The position numbers and the translations under genes were made by a program. Below, in pieces: positions 18,400 to 26,387 of a stretch of DNA of 35,376 bases (within the stretch, counting starts at the first letter, position 1; every line of letters starts with the position of its first letter). Below the pieces are notes generated by a model. It saw nothing but the letters and a program-made list of their open reading frames with translations, had not been told where the DNA came from and did no database searches. The DNA lies in the NCBI GenBank assembly GCA_949290765.1, contig CASETG010000098.1:1-35376 (forward strand), read 5' to 3'. The DNA comes from Oxalobacter formigenes. Lineage in GTDB: Bacteria; Pseudomonadota; Gammaproteobacteria; Burkholderiales; Burkholderiaceae_D.

Positions 18400-18966
18400 T
18401 TATGGGATATAGGAAAACCGTTTCCAGTCAGAAACAAGACGCCAGTCATGGTTGTTCAGGGCGTTTATCTGGAATGGTTTGGGCAGTTGCGAGATGTCCA
18501 GCATGACTCGGACAGCGACCTGATATTCTTCACCGGGTGAGAGGTCGGACTGATTTGCGATGGGCCAGCTCGGCGGATAACGGATGGCCGAGAGCGCCTC
18601 TTCCAGCGTACTGTAATTGCGCTGGATGGTTCCCGGGATCGAAATGCTGTACTGGCGAGTCAGGACGTTGTAGGCGATGCGGGTCGTTCTGGATTTCGAG
18701 ACCGGAACCTCGTTGAACCAGAATGCGCGCGGCCTGACGACTTCGATTTCCGTCTTGAAATATAGCGGGATGCCATGCGAGAGCATTTCTTCCAGACTGT
18801 GATTGAAGTCCAGCGAATAGCTCGTCATCAGCCGGTAGGTATTGTCGGTATATTCGATGCGTGCCGTCTTGATCTGGATGTCATCGGCGGCGAAAGCCAC
18901 GGATGTCCCTGCCGTCATGACGATGAAGGCGATGAAAAGCAGGAATTTTGAGAGTCGGCGGATCAC
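18400..18966 (-). CDS. DUF4390 domain protein, predicted exported
   Basis: A 188-residue protein whose start I place at GTG 18966 (VIRRLSKFLLFIAFIVM), which gives a clean signal peptide with likely cleavage after SVAFA-A. The in-frame extension to 19107 overlaps rsmB and is not protein-like. The mature part (DDIQIKTARIEYTDNTYRL, then a stretch ending FNHSLEEMLSHGIPLYF) fits DUF4390, a conserved betaproteobacterial family of unknown function that is usually found between rsmB and ntrY, as here. The constant neighbourhood suggests a periplasmic role connected to NtrY sensing, but that is inference only. No good ribosome-binding site is visible, so the start is uncertain. Confidence 0.75.
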   Translation of the reverse strand: MIRRLSKFLLFIAFIVMTAGTSVAFAADDIQIKTARIEYTDNTYRLMTSYSLDFNHSLEEMLSHGIPLYFKTEIEVVRPRAFWFNEVPVSKSRTTRIAYNVLTRQYSISIPGTIQRNYSTLEEALSAIRYPPSWPIANQSDLSPGEEYQVAVRVMLDISQLPKPFQINALNNHDWRLVSDWKRFSYIP

Positions 18967-18994
18967 GGGCGGATATGGATAATAAAATGCGCTT

Positions 18995-20365
18995 TCAATA
19001 TGATAACCCGTTATGTTTGCTGAACAAAGCATAAAAAAGACCGTCGTGGTCTTCTCGTTCTCCCGAGACCGGCAGGAGTTGGCCGGGGGCCGGGAGCCGG
19101 ATGGCATCCGGCAGTGAGGCCAGCGCGTCGGCCTGTTGTCCGGATTCTTCCGGCCAGATGGAACAAGTGACCAGCAACAGTTTTCCGCCCGGTTTCAGCA
19201 TGGGCCACAGATTTTCCAGAATCCTGCGTGAAAGCGTTGCCAGTTCGCGCGCATCATGCGGTCTTCTCAGCCAGCGGATATCGGGATGTCGCCGGATAAT
19301 ACCGGATGCGGTGCATGGAACATCGGCCAGAATGCAATCGAAAGGCGTTTTGTCCCACCAGTCGGAACGGGTGGCATCGCCCTGACGGGTTTTCGCCGTC
19401 AGGCCCAGACGCGCCAGATTTTCGTCGATCATGCGCAAGCGGTGCCGGTCGCAGTCGAGCGCCAGCAGGTCAATATCGGCGAGTTCCAGCATATGTCCGG
19501 ATTTCCCGCCCGGGGCAGCACAGGCGTCCAGCACTTTCATGCCGTCCTTGAGTTCCAGCAAGGGGGCGGCCAGTTGGGCGGCGGCATCCTGTACCGAAAC
19601 CAGCCCGTCCATGAAGCCTGGGATTTGCTGTACCGGAACCGGGTCGAGTAGCTTCACGGCATAGGGGCCGATGGCGGCAGTCCTGAAGCCGGCCGATTCG
19701 GCCAGCCCGCAATAAGCGGCGACAGTGGTCTTGCGCGCGTTGACGCGAAGAGTCAAGGGCGGGGGCGTATTGCCGACGGAAAGAATGGATGTCCATCGGT
19801 TCGGGTAGATTTTTTCGATCCTGTCTATCCACCAGTCGGGATAATTCCAGTACGCGCTCCGGTTTTGCGCGGCTTTCGCAAGCAGGGAATCCTTTTCGCG
19901 CAGGAAGCGCCTGAGAACGGCATTGACCAGTCCTTTCGCTCTGGACAATGTCGGTTCTGCGCTGGCGGCATGGACGGCCTGATCGACAATCGTATAGGGT
20001 TCGTAACGCGCCGCATCCTCGTCCGGCAACAACAGGGCGAGTGCACAATGCAGCAAACCGTGCAGCAGCGGTGGCTTCGGCGGTTTGTTCGTCAGGGCGG
20101 CGCAAAGAAAAGTCGTTGTGCCACGCTTGCGCAATACATGATAGGAAATATCCTGAACCGCGCCTCGGGCCGCCGTGTCGATGGCGATGGCATCGAGCAC
20201 TTGCGAAAGGGCATTGGGCAAGGATTGTCCGCGAGCGACACGGCAAAAAACATCGGCGGCAAGCAGCAGGCGGAATGCCAGCGAATCGGGCGCCAGAGCG
20301 GTTTTGCTGATACGTAAATGTTTCTGTTCGGTCACGCTGGCTCCTGCCGCCGATGGATTCGGCAC
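18995..20365 (-). CDS. rsmB: 16S rRNA (cytosine(967)-C(5))-methyltransferase RsmB
   Basis: SAM-dependent methyltransferase that makes m5C967 in 16S rRNA. The 456-residue protein has an N-terminal NusB-like RNA-binding domain (about 25-165), then the Rossmann methyltransferase domain. SAM-binding motif I is VLDACAAPGGKSGHM (about 278). The two conserved cysteines are Cys351 in ADVPCTASGIIRRHPDIRW and Cys401 in LLVTCSIWPEES; one is the catalytic nucleophile. The GTG start (20365) shares one base with the trpE stop (TAGTG); a second GTG at 20335 is a possible start. It is followed by the DUF4390 gene after 28 bases. Confidence 0.93.
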   Translation of the reverse strand: MPNPSAAGASVTEQKHLRISKTALAPDSLAFRLLLAADVFCRVARGQSLPNALSQVLDAIAIDTAARGAVQDISYHVLRKRGTTTFLCAALTNKPPKPPLLHGLLHCALALLLPDEDAARYEPYTIVDQAVHAASAEPTLSRAKGLVNAVLRRFLREKDSLLAKAAQNRSAYWNYPDWWIDRIEKIYPNRWTSILSVGNTPPPLTLRVNARKTTVAAYCGLAESAGFRTAAIGPYAVKLLDPVPVQQIPGFMDGLVSVQDAAAQLAAPLLELKDGMKVLDACAAPGGKSGHMLELADIDLLALDCDRHRLRMIDENLARLGLTAKTRQGDATRSDWWDKTPFDCILADVPCTASGIIRRHPDIRWLRRPHDARELATLSRRILENLWPMLKPGGKLLLVTCSIWPEESGQQADALASLPDAIRLPAPGQLLPVSGEREDHDGLFYALFSKHNGLSY

Positions 20366-21861
20366 TATTGCAAGGTGTTGTCCTGGCCGTCCTGAACCTG
20401 CTCTGCGGCACGAATGACGGCACGCGCCTTGTTTTCCGTTTCCTGCAATTCGGACTCAGGCGAGGAATCAGCCACGATACCGGCACCGGCACCTACATAC
20501 AGCATCCCCTTGTAAATGACGCCGGTTCTGATGGCGATGGCCAGATCCATTTCGCCGCCGAAGGAAAGATACCCGCAGGCGCCGCCGTAAATGCCACGTT
20601 TGACCGGCTCCATTTCGTCGATGATTTCCATGGCGCGGACTTTCGGCGCACCGGAAAGCGTTCCGGCAGGGAAGGTGGCTTTCAGAACGTCAAGGTTGGA
20701 CAATCCGGGTTTGAGCAATCCCTCGACATTGGAAACGATATGCTGGACATGAGAATATTTTTCGATCGCCATTTTTTCCGTGACATGGACACTGCCGATC
20801 TGGGCGATACGTCCGATATCGTTGCGTGCCAGATCGATCAGCATGACATGCTCGGCGATTTCCTTGGTGTCTGCAAGCAGTTCGGAGGCCAGCTGACGGT
20901 CTTTTTCCGGTGTGGCGCCCCGCGGGCGTGTACCGGCCAGCGGTCTGACGACGACCTTGCGTCCCTCTGGCGTATTTTCCTGACGGACGAGAATTTCCGG
21001 TGAAGAGCCGATGATGTGCAAATCGTCGAAATGGTAATAGTAGAGGTATGGTGACGGATTGAGCGCACGCAGGGAGCGGTAAAGCGACAGTGGCGAATCC
21101 GTATAAGGTTTTTTCAGACGTTGGCTCAGCACGACCTGCATGCAATCGCCGTTGGCGATGTATTCCTTCGTTTTGCGTACGGCGTCGAGAAAATCCTCTT
21201 TTTTGAAATCGCGGATAACCTCGGTTCTGGCGCTGCCGTTCATGGCCGGTGCGATGGCCGGCGCATCGAGCATCGCGCGCAGCTCGCGCAGACGCTGCCG
21301 CGCCTGCGAATAGGCTTCCGGACGGGTCGGGTCGGCATAGACGATGAGATACAGTTTGCCGGACAGATTGTCGATGACGGCCAGCTCTTCCGACAGGATA
21401 AGCTGGATATCGGGGAAACCCAGATCGTCGGCAGGTGCGGAATCACGCAGTTTCGGCTCGATATAACGGATTGTGTCGTAGCCGAAATAGCCGGCCAGTC
21501 CGCCACAGAAACGCGGCATTCCCGGTCTGACGGCGACCTTGAAACGGGCGAGATACGATGCGATGAAATCGAGCGGGTTGCCGTCATGCGTTTCGACAAT
21601 CAGACCGTCGCGGACGATTTCGGTTTTCATGCCATGTACCCGAAGGACGGTCGATGCGGGCAGACCGATGAAAGAATAGCGCCCGAAACGCTCGCCGCCG
21701 ACGACGGATTCCAGCAAGAACGAGTTTTTGCCGTCGTGGTTGGTTCGGGTGAGTTTCAGATAAAGCGACAGGGGCGTATCCAGGTCGGCAATGGCTTCGA
21801 CAATCAGCGGAATACGGTTGTAACCCTGGTTTGCCAGGGCCTTGAATTCAAGTTCAGTCAT
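20365..21861 (-). CDS. trpE: Anthranilate synthase component I
   Basis: Makes anthranilate from chorismate with ammonia or with glutamine through TrpG: the first step of tryptophan synthesis. The protein is 498 residues. The N-terminal feedback motif LLES (49-52), which binds Trp in known enzymes, is present, as are [44 protein letters not shown] and [18 protein letters not shown] of the chorismate-binding domain. PabB is less likely given the LLES element and the rpe-gph neighbourhood. Unusually, no trpG, trpD or trpC follows; the stop overlaps the rsmB start. The ATG has a good CGGAGAA ribosome-binding site, and a terminator-like leader hairpin lies upstream. Confidence 0.95.
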   Translation of the reverse strand: MTELEFKALANQGYNRIPLIVEAIADLDTPLSLYLKLTRTNHDGKNSFLLESVVGGERFGRYSFIGLPASTVLRVHGMKTEIVRDGLIVETHDGNPLDFIASYLARFKVAVRPGMPRFCGGLAGYFGYDTIRYIEPKLRDSAPADDLGFPDIQLILSEELAVIDNLSGKLYLIVYADPTRPEAYSQARQRLRELRAMLDAPAIAPAMNGSARTEVIRDFKKEDFLDAVRKTKEYIANGDCMQVVLSQRLKKPYTDSPLSLYRSLRALNPSPYLYYYHFDDLHIIGSSPEILVRQENTPEGRKVVVRPLAGTRPRGATPEKDRQLASELLADTKEIAEHVMLIDLARNDIGRIAQIGSVHVTEKMAIEKYSHVQHIVSNVEGLLKPGLSNLDVLKATFPAGTLSGAPKVRAMEIIDEMEPVKRGIYGGACGYLSFGGEMDLAIAIRTGVIYKGMLYVGAGAGIVADSSPESELQETENKARAVIRAAEQVQDGQDNTLQ

Positions 21862-21893
21862 GTGTTTCTCCGGTTCGCAAAGGCGAAATGTTC

Positions 21894-21926
21894 AAAAAAC
21901 AGGCCGCTCCGTACAAAGCGGTACGG
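21894..21926 (-). promoter_or_regulatory. Attenuator-like hairpins in the trpE leader
   Basis: On the minus strand, CCGTAC/GTACGG (21926-21921 with 21914-21909) forms a 6-bp hairpin. It overlaps and excludes a second one, CCGCT/AGCGG (21921-21917 with 21908-21904), which is followed four bases later by six U's (21899-21894), a terminator-like arrangement. It ends about 30 bases before the trpE ATG. No Trp-rich leader peptide was found, so regulation by ribosome stalling is not supported. The stems are short; moderate to low confidence. Confidence 0.35.
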
Positions 21927-22038
21927 TCGCAAACGGTTCAGTCAGATAACGTTTGCCAGCGTCGCCACAATCCCCCGGAAATCAGTCGGGATTGGGACTA
22001 AACCGGTTTTTTGACGAGAAACATGATAGATAAAAATT

Positions 22039-22740
22039 TCAGGAAACAAGATTGGCGGCTTCCAGCAGACTGGAAACCGTCGCATCCGGGTTCATTTCTT
22101 CCACGGGCCTGCCGTAATTATAACCATATGGCACCATGAATAGGCAACAGCCTGCCGCGCGTGCAGCCTGCGCATCGTTGACCGAGTCACCGATAGCAAC
22201 CGCCTGCCCGGGGCGACATCCGAATTTTTTGCATGCCATTTGCATCGGGAAGGGGGACGGTTTCTTGACCAGAAAGGTATCCGAACAATAAATCAGCTGG
22301 AAATAGGGATAAAGGCCGTTTTTTGCCAACAGGGGTTCGGTGAAGATGGATGGCTTGTTCGTGACACAGGCGACATGCAGATTTTTTTCTTTCATGCGTT
22401 GCAAACCTTCCACAACCCCGTGAAAAACCGTGCTGTGTTCGCCGTTGACGATGCGGTAATGTTTGTAAAACAACGTCATGGCGATGTCCATGGTTTTTTC
22501 CGCATCGACGGGGTCGAGGTGAACGGACAGGGTGCTGCGGACCAGATTCTGGGTGCCCTTGCCGACGAACATCCGGATGGACGGGACATCGACCGGCGGA
22601 AGATTCAGGTCGCCGAGCATGCCGTTGAGCGCGATATCCAGATCCGGAACGGAATCGATCATGGTGCCATCCAGGTCGAGAATGACGAGCCGGATATCAT
22701 GTAACGGAAATTTTTCAGTCGGTTTTTGCATGGCGTTCAT
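22039..22740 (-). CDS. gph: Phosphoglycolate phosphatase (HAD superfamily)
   Basis: A 233-residue HAD-family phosphatase that removes the phosphate from 2-phosphoglycolate, a by-product of oxidative DNA repair and of the oxygenase reaction. The nucleophile motif is [13 protein letters not shown] (Asp22, Asp24). Motif II is VACVTNKPS, motif III the Lys of [11 protein letters not shown] and motif [19 protein letters not shown] helical cap domain lies between motifs I and II. The start overlaps the rpe stop as ATGA (22737-22740). The rpe-gph-trpE order is well known in proteobacteria and supports the gph assignment over other HAD phosphatases. Confidence 0.92.
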   Translation of the reverse strand: MNAMQKPTEKFPLHDIRLVILDLDGTMIDSVPDLDIALNGMLGDLNLPPVDVPSIRMFVGKGTQNLVRSTLSVHLDPVDAEKTMDIAMTLFYKHYRIVNGEHSTVFHGVVEGLQRMKEKNLHVACVTNKPSIFTEPLLAKNGLYPYFQLIYCSDTFLVKKPSPFPMQMACKKFGCRPGQAVAIGDSVNDAQAARAAGCCLFMVPYGYNYGRPVEEMNPDATVSSLLEAANLVS

Positions 22741-23420
22741 TCGGTTTTCCGGGGGGTGACGGTATCCAGGCGTTCTCTCATCTGGCGGATGACGGCATGG
22801 TAGTCCGGCGCATTGAAAATGGCGGAGCCTGACACGAAGGTATCCGCACCGGCACGTGCGACTTCGGCGATGTTGTCGACCTTGATGCCGCCGTCGACTT
22901 CCAGCATGATGGATTTGCCGGAGGCATCGATCATGGCGCGTGCAGCCTCGATTTTTTTCAGCGCGTGCGGGATGAAAGACTGGCCGCCGAACCCGGGGTT
23001 GACGGACATGATGAGAATCAGATCAAGTTTGTCCATGACATGCTGCAGGTAATCCAGCGGCGTGGCCGGATTGAGTACAAGACCGGCCTTGCAGCCGTTG
23101 TCGCGAATCAGTTGCAGGGTTCGATCGATATGTTCAGAGGCTTCCGGATGGAATGAAATGATATCGGCGCCTGCTTTTGCGAAATCGGGAATGATACGGT
23201 CGACCGGTTTGACCATCAGGTGAACGTCGATAGGCACATCGACCAGCGGGCGGATCGCAGAACAGACCATGGGGCCGATCGTCAGGTTCGGAACGTAATG
23301 GTTGTCCATGACATCGAAATGAATCATGTCGGCGCCTGCGGCAACGACCTGGCGAACTTCGTTACCCAACTGTGCGAAGTCGGCGGAAAGGATGCTGGGA
23401 GCGATACGGTAGGTAGTCAT
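22737..23420 (-). CDS. rpe: Ribulose-phosphate 3-epimerase
   Basis: Interconverts ribulose 5-phosphate and xylulose 5-phosphate in the pentose phosphate pathway. I start it at ATG 23420 ([19 protein letters not shown]), 227 residues, the family's normal opening; a TTG at 23447 would add nine unconserved residues. Motifs include [18 protein letters not shown] (metal ligands His and Asp), [42 protein letters not shown] (catalytic Asp) and [19 protein letters not shown] (minus strand, 23461-23456) is a plausible -10 box but no good -35 was seen. It is the first gene of the rpe-gph-trpE block and diverges from apaG. Confidence 0.95.
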   Translation of the reverse strand: MTTYRIAPSILSADFAQLGNEVRQVVAAGADMIHFDVMDNHYVPNLTIGPMVCSAIRPLVDVPIDVHLMVKPVDRIIPDFAKAGADIISFHPEASEHIDRTLQLIRDNGCKAGLVLNPATPLDYLQHVMDKLDLILIMSVNPGFGGQSFIPHALKKIEAARAMIDASGKSIMLEVDGGIKVDNIAEVARAGADTFVSGSAIFNAPDYHAVIRQMRERLDTVTPRKTE

Positions 23421-23554
23421 GAGAAAAAACAGATTGATCGGATACAAATCATTATTTTATACCGGCTGACCTCAAAAGAAATTTGGCGTGTCGCAAATCG
23501 GCGATTTTGTTAAATCGGATAATGGATTTTATTTGCTGAGCGAAGGGAGCTGCC

Positions 23555-23929
23555 ATGAGTGACCGGATACTGGATGTTTCGGTGACGACCCGATATATAG
23601 ACGATCAATCCGCTCCGGAGCGGGGCAGCTATGTTTTTACCTATTCCGTCACGATACGGAATACAGGACAGGTCGGCGCGCAGTTGATAGCGCGTCACTG
23701 GATTATTACGGATGCCAACAACCATATCGAGGAAGTCCGCGGGCTGGGTGTCGTCGGCAGGCAGCCACTGCTCAAACCCGGTGAGGAATTCGAATATACG
23801 AGTGGTACGGCGCTTGCGACGCCACAGGGCTCCATGCAGGGGGAGTTTCTCTGCGTGACGGAAAAGGGCGAGCAATTTCAGGTCAAAATTCCGGAATTCG
23901 TGTTGTCGTTGCCAAGGACATTGCATTAG
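23555..23929 (+). CDS. apaG: ApaG (Co2+/Mg2+ efflux-associated) protein
   Basis: A 124-residue ApaG protein, a single fibronectin-III-like beta sandwich of uncertain biochemical role; it is historically tied to ApaH and to cobalt/magnesium phenotypes. The family signature GVVGRQPLLKPGEEFEYTSG and ATPQGSMQGEF are clear. The length is standard. A GAAGGGAG ribosome-binding site precedes the ATG. It diverges from rpe and is followed by mltA, an arrangement known in other betaproteobacteria. Confidence 0.95.
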   Translation: MSDRILDVSVTTRYIDDQSAPERGSYVFTYSVTIRNTGQVGAQLIARHWIITDANNHIEEVRGLGVVGRQPLLKPGEEFEYTSGTALATPQGSMQGEFLCVTEKGEQFQVKIPEFVLSLPRTLH

Positions 23930-24039
23930 GCGCCCTGATGTCGCGCCGTTGCGGGATGTTTGCCTGAAATGGCTTGTGATAGTATGAAACTTTCGGCGGA
24001 AAACCGTCGCGTTCACGGCAAGCAATGCAGGTGCAGCTC

Positions 24040-25203
24040 ATGTTTCAAAATCGTTTTGTTTCCTATTTTTTCCTTGTCTGTCTCACGATCTGGCTGGCAG
24101 CCTGTACGACGACCCCGCCGGAAAAAGAAGAGCCGCAGCAGGAGCGAGTGCTGACTCAGGAACGGATACCCGTTTCGTTTGCCGACTTGCCGGGATGGGA
24201 AAACGACGACATGGTCGCGCTCTGGCCGGCTTTCAGAAATTCCTGTCGCGCATTGGGCAGGAAAGCGCAATGGCAGGATGTCTGCAACGAGTCGGTTTAT
24301 GTCGATGGAGAAAATCCGGTCGCGATCCGGTCTTTTTTCGAATCGAATTTCATACCTTACCGGATTATCGGTGAAAACGGCGAAGATACGGGGATGGCGA
24401 CAGGGTACTATGAGCCGCTTCTGACCGGCAGCCGTCAACGGAAAGGCAAATTCAGGACCGCGTTGTACCGGCAGCCGAAAGATTTGCTGGTCATCGATCT
24501 GGCGGATGTCTATCCGAAACTCAAGGGCATGCGCTTGCGCGGGAAACTGGATGGAAATCGTGTCGTTCCTTATGACACGCGTGAGGAAATCGAGCGTTCC
24601 GGCAAACTGGCCGGCAACGAAATCGTCTGGGTCGATGATGTGCTGGACGCTTTTTTTCTGGAAATCCAGGGATCCGGCAGGGTCTATCTTCCTGAATCGG
24701 GAGAAACGATCCGTCTGGCATATGCCAACCAGAACGGGCAGCCTTACCGCTCCATCGGCCGTTATCTGCTGGACAAGGGCGAACTGAAACCCGGTCAGGC
24801 GTCGGCGCAGCAAATCAGGCAATGGATACGCAAAAATCCGGAGCGGCTCAGGGAAGTGCTTGATTCCAATCCGAGCTATGTCTTTTTCCGTGAAGAAAAA
24901 ATAGCCGACCCGTCAGAAGGCCCGAAAGGCGCGCTCGGCGTTCCGTTGACACCGGAACGTTCTGTCGCCGTTGACCCGAAACACATCCCTCTCGGGGCGC
25001 CTGTTTATGTGGATACCACACGACCGTACAGCTCCGAGCCGATGCGACAGCTGATGGTCGCACAGGATACGGGCGGCGCGATCAGGGGGCCGGTACGAGT
25101 CGACTATTTCTGGGGATTCGGCGCGCAGGCGGGTGAACAGGCCGGAAAAATGAAACAGAAACTCAAGCTCTGGCTGCTTCTGCCGAAACAGCCGGAGTAT
25201 TGA
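24040..25203 (+). CDS. mltA: Membrane-bound lytic murein transglycosylase A
   Basis: Outer-membrane lipoprotein that cleaves peptidoglycan glycan strands to 1,6-anhydro-muropeptides. Starting at ATG 24040 the N-terminus is a lipoprotein signal ending in LAAC (Cys22) followed by TTTP. An ATG five codons upstream (24025) is possible but lacks a ribosome-binding site. The MltA domain contains GYYEPLLTGSRQRKGKFRTALY, and the C-terminal 3D domain has GALGVPLTPERSVAVDPKHIPLG and VAQDTGGAIRGPVRVDYFWG, which holds the conserved catalytic Asp (AQDTGG). The order apaG-mltA, 110 bases apart, suggests co-transcription. The stop lies 24 bases from the convergent uspA-like gene. Confidence 0.94.
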   Translation: MFQNRFVSYFFLVCLTIWLAACTTTPPEKEEPQQERVLTQERIPVSFADLPGWENDDMVALWPAFRNSCRALGRKAQWQDVCNESVYVDGENPVAIRSFFESNFIPYRIIGENGEDTGMATGYYEPLLTGSRQRKGKFRTALYRQPKDLLVIDLADVYPKLKGMRLRGKLDGNRVVPYDTREEIERSGKLAGNEIVWVDDVLDAFFLEIQGSGRVYLPESGETIRLAYANQNGQPYRSIGRYLLDKGELKPGQASAQQIRQWIRKNPERLREVLDSNPSYVFFREEKIADPSEGPKGALGVPLTPERSVAVDPKHIPLGAPVYVDTTRPYSSEPMRQLMVAQDTGGAIRGPVRVDYFWGFGAQAGEQAGKMKQKLKLWLLLPKQPEY

Positions 25204-25227
25204 GCGTGTATCCTGGCAGAACGTATC

Positions 25228-25665
25228 CTAGCGGTAAACCAGAACCGGAACTTCGGCGGTAGTCAGGACTTTCTGGGTTTCGCTGCCGATAAACAGCTTG
25301 TTCAAGCCCTTGCGCCCGTTGGACGCCATGAAAATGCAGTCGCACTGGTACTGGTTGGCTGCACGGACGATTTCTTCGTGAGGCCTGGTGGACTGTGCGA
25401 CAACGGTTTCGCAAGGAACGCCTGCGGCTTTGGCCAGTTCTGCGATGCGGTTGACTCGCGACTTGGCGGAAAGCTGCTCGCGTGCCATATAATCGGATTC
25501 GCCGGATTTGGTCAGGGATTCGATCTGGTTGAAGGACAGAGGCTCTGCAACAGAAAAACCGATGAGCTCACAGCCGGGATGGGTCTTCGCAAATTCAATG
25601 GCGGCCGAAATCGCTTTTTCGGACAGAACGCTGCCGTCAGTGGGAACGAGAATCTTTCTGTACAT
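25228..25665 (-). CDS. Universal stress protein (UspA family)
   Basis: A 145-residue Usp-domain protein starting MYRKILVPTDGSVLSEKAI at ATG 25665, with a strong GGAGG ribosome-binding site; an in-frame extension to 25779 is not conserved. The ATP-loop region reads MASNGRKGLNKLFIGSETQKVL. The usual G-2x-G-9x-G(S/T) motif has Ala in place of the first Gly, with the rest kept, so nucleotide binding may be weakened. VPVLVYR is the normal end. Usp proteins accumulate in stress and stationary phase; the precise role is unknown. It diverges from the DUF4404 gene. Confidence 0.92.
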   Translation of the reverse strand: MYRKILVPTDGSVLSEKAISAAIEFAKTHPGCELIGFSVAEPLSFNQIESLTKSGESDYMAREQLSAKSRVNRIAELAKAAGVPCETVVAQSTRPHEEIVRAANQYQCDCIFMASNGRKGLNKLFIGSETQKVLTTAEVPVLVYR

Positions 25666-25813
25666 GTTGCCTCCGTGTCTGTTGATGCAAGAGAAGGTTG
25701 CCACTAATGGCAGAGCCAGTCCATGACGTGAGTCAAGATGATATGTCCGGATAGCCTTTTCAATATTCCTTGCAAACAATGGGAAATAGCCCCTTACATG
25801 AAAGGAAATGCAA

Positions 25814-26080
25814 ATGAAAGAAATCGGTAATGTACTGGACAGGATTCATGAACATATGGACAAAACGGACCGGATAGAGCCGCAATACCGCCAGGCGTTT
25901 CATGAGTTGGATAAAAACATCCGGGCGATGAAACGGGTGCAGGATGACAATGCCGCAACGCAGCTTGCGTCGCTGGACAAACAGGCCCGTTTTCTGGCGG
26001 CACGCTTTGAAACAGAACATCCGCAAATCGGCGCCCTGATTTTGCGTTTGTCGGCGCTTTTGCAGGGAATGGGGGTTTAG
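25814..26080 (+). CDS. DUF4404 family small helical protein
   Basis: An 88-residue, strongly charged, probably all-helical protein. The ending HPQIGALILRLSALLQGMGV and the opening MKEIGNVLDRIHEHMDKTD resemble DUF4404, a family of small bacterial proteins without known function. There is no signal peptide or membrane segment. I choose ATG 25814 because AGGA at 25803-25806 is at proper spacing; an ATG at 25808 would be too close. It lies between uspA (divergent) and the AT-rich DnaA-box region ahead of priA. Family assignment is from memory of the C-terminal pattern. Confidence 0.65.
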   Translation: MKEIGNVLDRIHEHMDKTDRIEPQYRQAFHELDKNIRAMKRVQDDNAATQLASLDKQARFLAARFETEHPQIGALILRLSALLQGMGV

Positions 26081-26387
26081 GCGCGGCGGATTGCGCGATG
26101 CGCGGGCATCATGCCGGATGCGAATGGACAGTTATGCACAAAATGATACGGAAGAATTTTTGAAATATTTTTTTTGCTGTATTTTTGCAAAAATTCAAGT
26201 TATTGATTTTTAAAGAAAATTTTTTTGCTGTCTGGATGTGCATTTTATTGGAGCCCGCGTCTTTACTGGTGTGGACGCTTGTCAATAGCCTATTTTCCAC
26301 AAAGTTATCCACAGACTTTGTGGATAGTTGAAAAAGGTGTTACAAAATCGAAGTTTAGCTTTCATATACAGGGTTTACATTAAGTAG
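26081..26387. other. AT-rich intergenic region with DnaA boxes upstream of priA
   Basis: A 307-base gap. Positions about 26148-26229 are very A/T-rich with long T and A runs. Four DnaA-box-like 9-mers flank this stretch: TTATGCACA at 26132-26140 and TTATCCACA at 26305-26313 are perfect to TTATNCACA. TTTTCCACA at 26293-26301 and, on the minus strand, CTATCCACA at 26327-26319 have one mismatch each. No protein-like reading frame is present. The layout resembles a DnaA-binding locus; whether it is an origin, a titration site or a priA regulator is open. Confidence 0.6.
26318..26346 (+). promoter_or_regulatory. Candidate priA promoter overlapping a DnaA box
   Basis: TTGTGG (26318-26323), a 17-base spacer and TACAAA (26341-26346) form a modest sigma-70-like promoter (3 and 4 of 6 matches) that would start transcription near 26353, about 35 bases before the priA ATG. 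Its -35 hexamer lies inside the minus-strand DnaA box (26319-26327), so DnaA binding would be expected to block it. Confidence 0.35.

Noticed and set aside
22000..22024. trp leader peptide
   Set aside because: The small frame from ATG 22024 (MFLVKKPV) contains no Trp codons and lies immediately after gph.
26081..26387. Main chromosomal origin of replication
   Set aside because: Despite the DnaA boxes, dnaA, dnaN, rpmH and parAB are absent and sampled lines show no switch in G/C bias across the site. A whole-genome skew plot is needed; kept only as a DnaA-locus finding.
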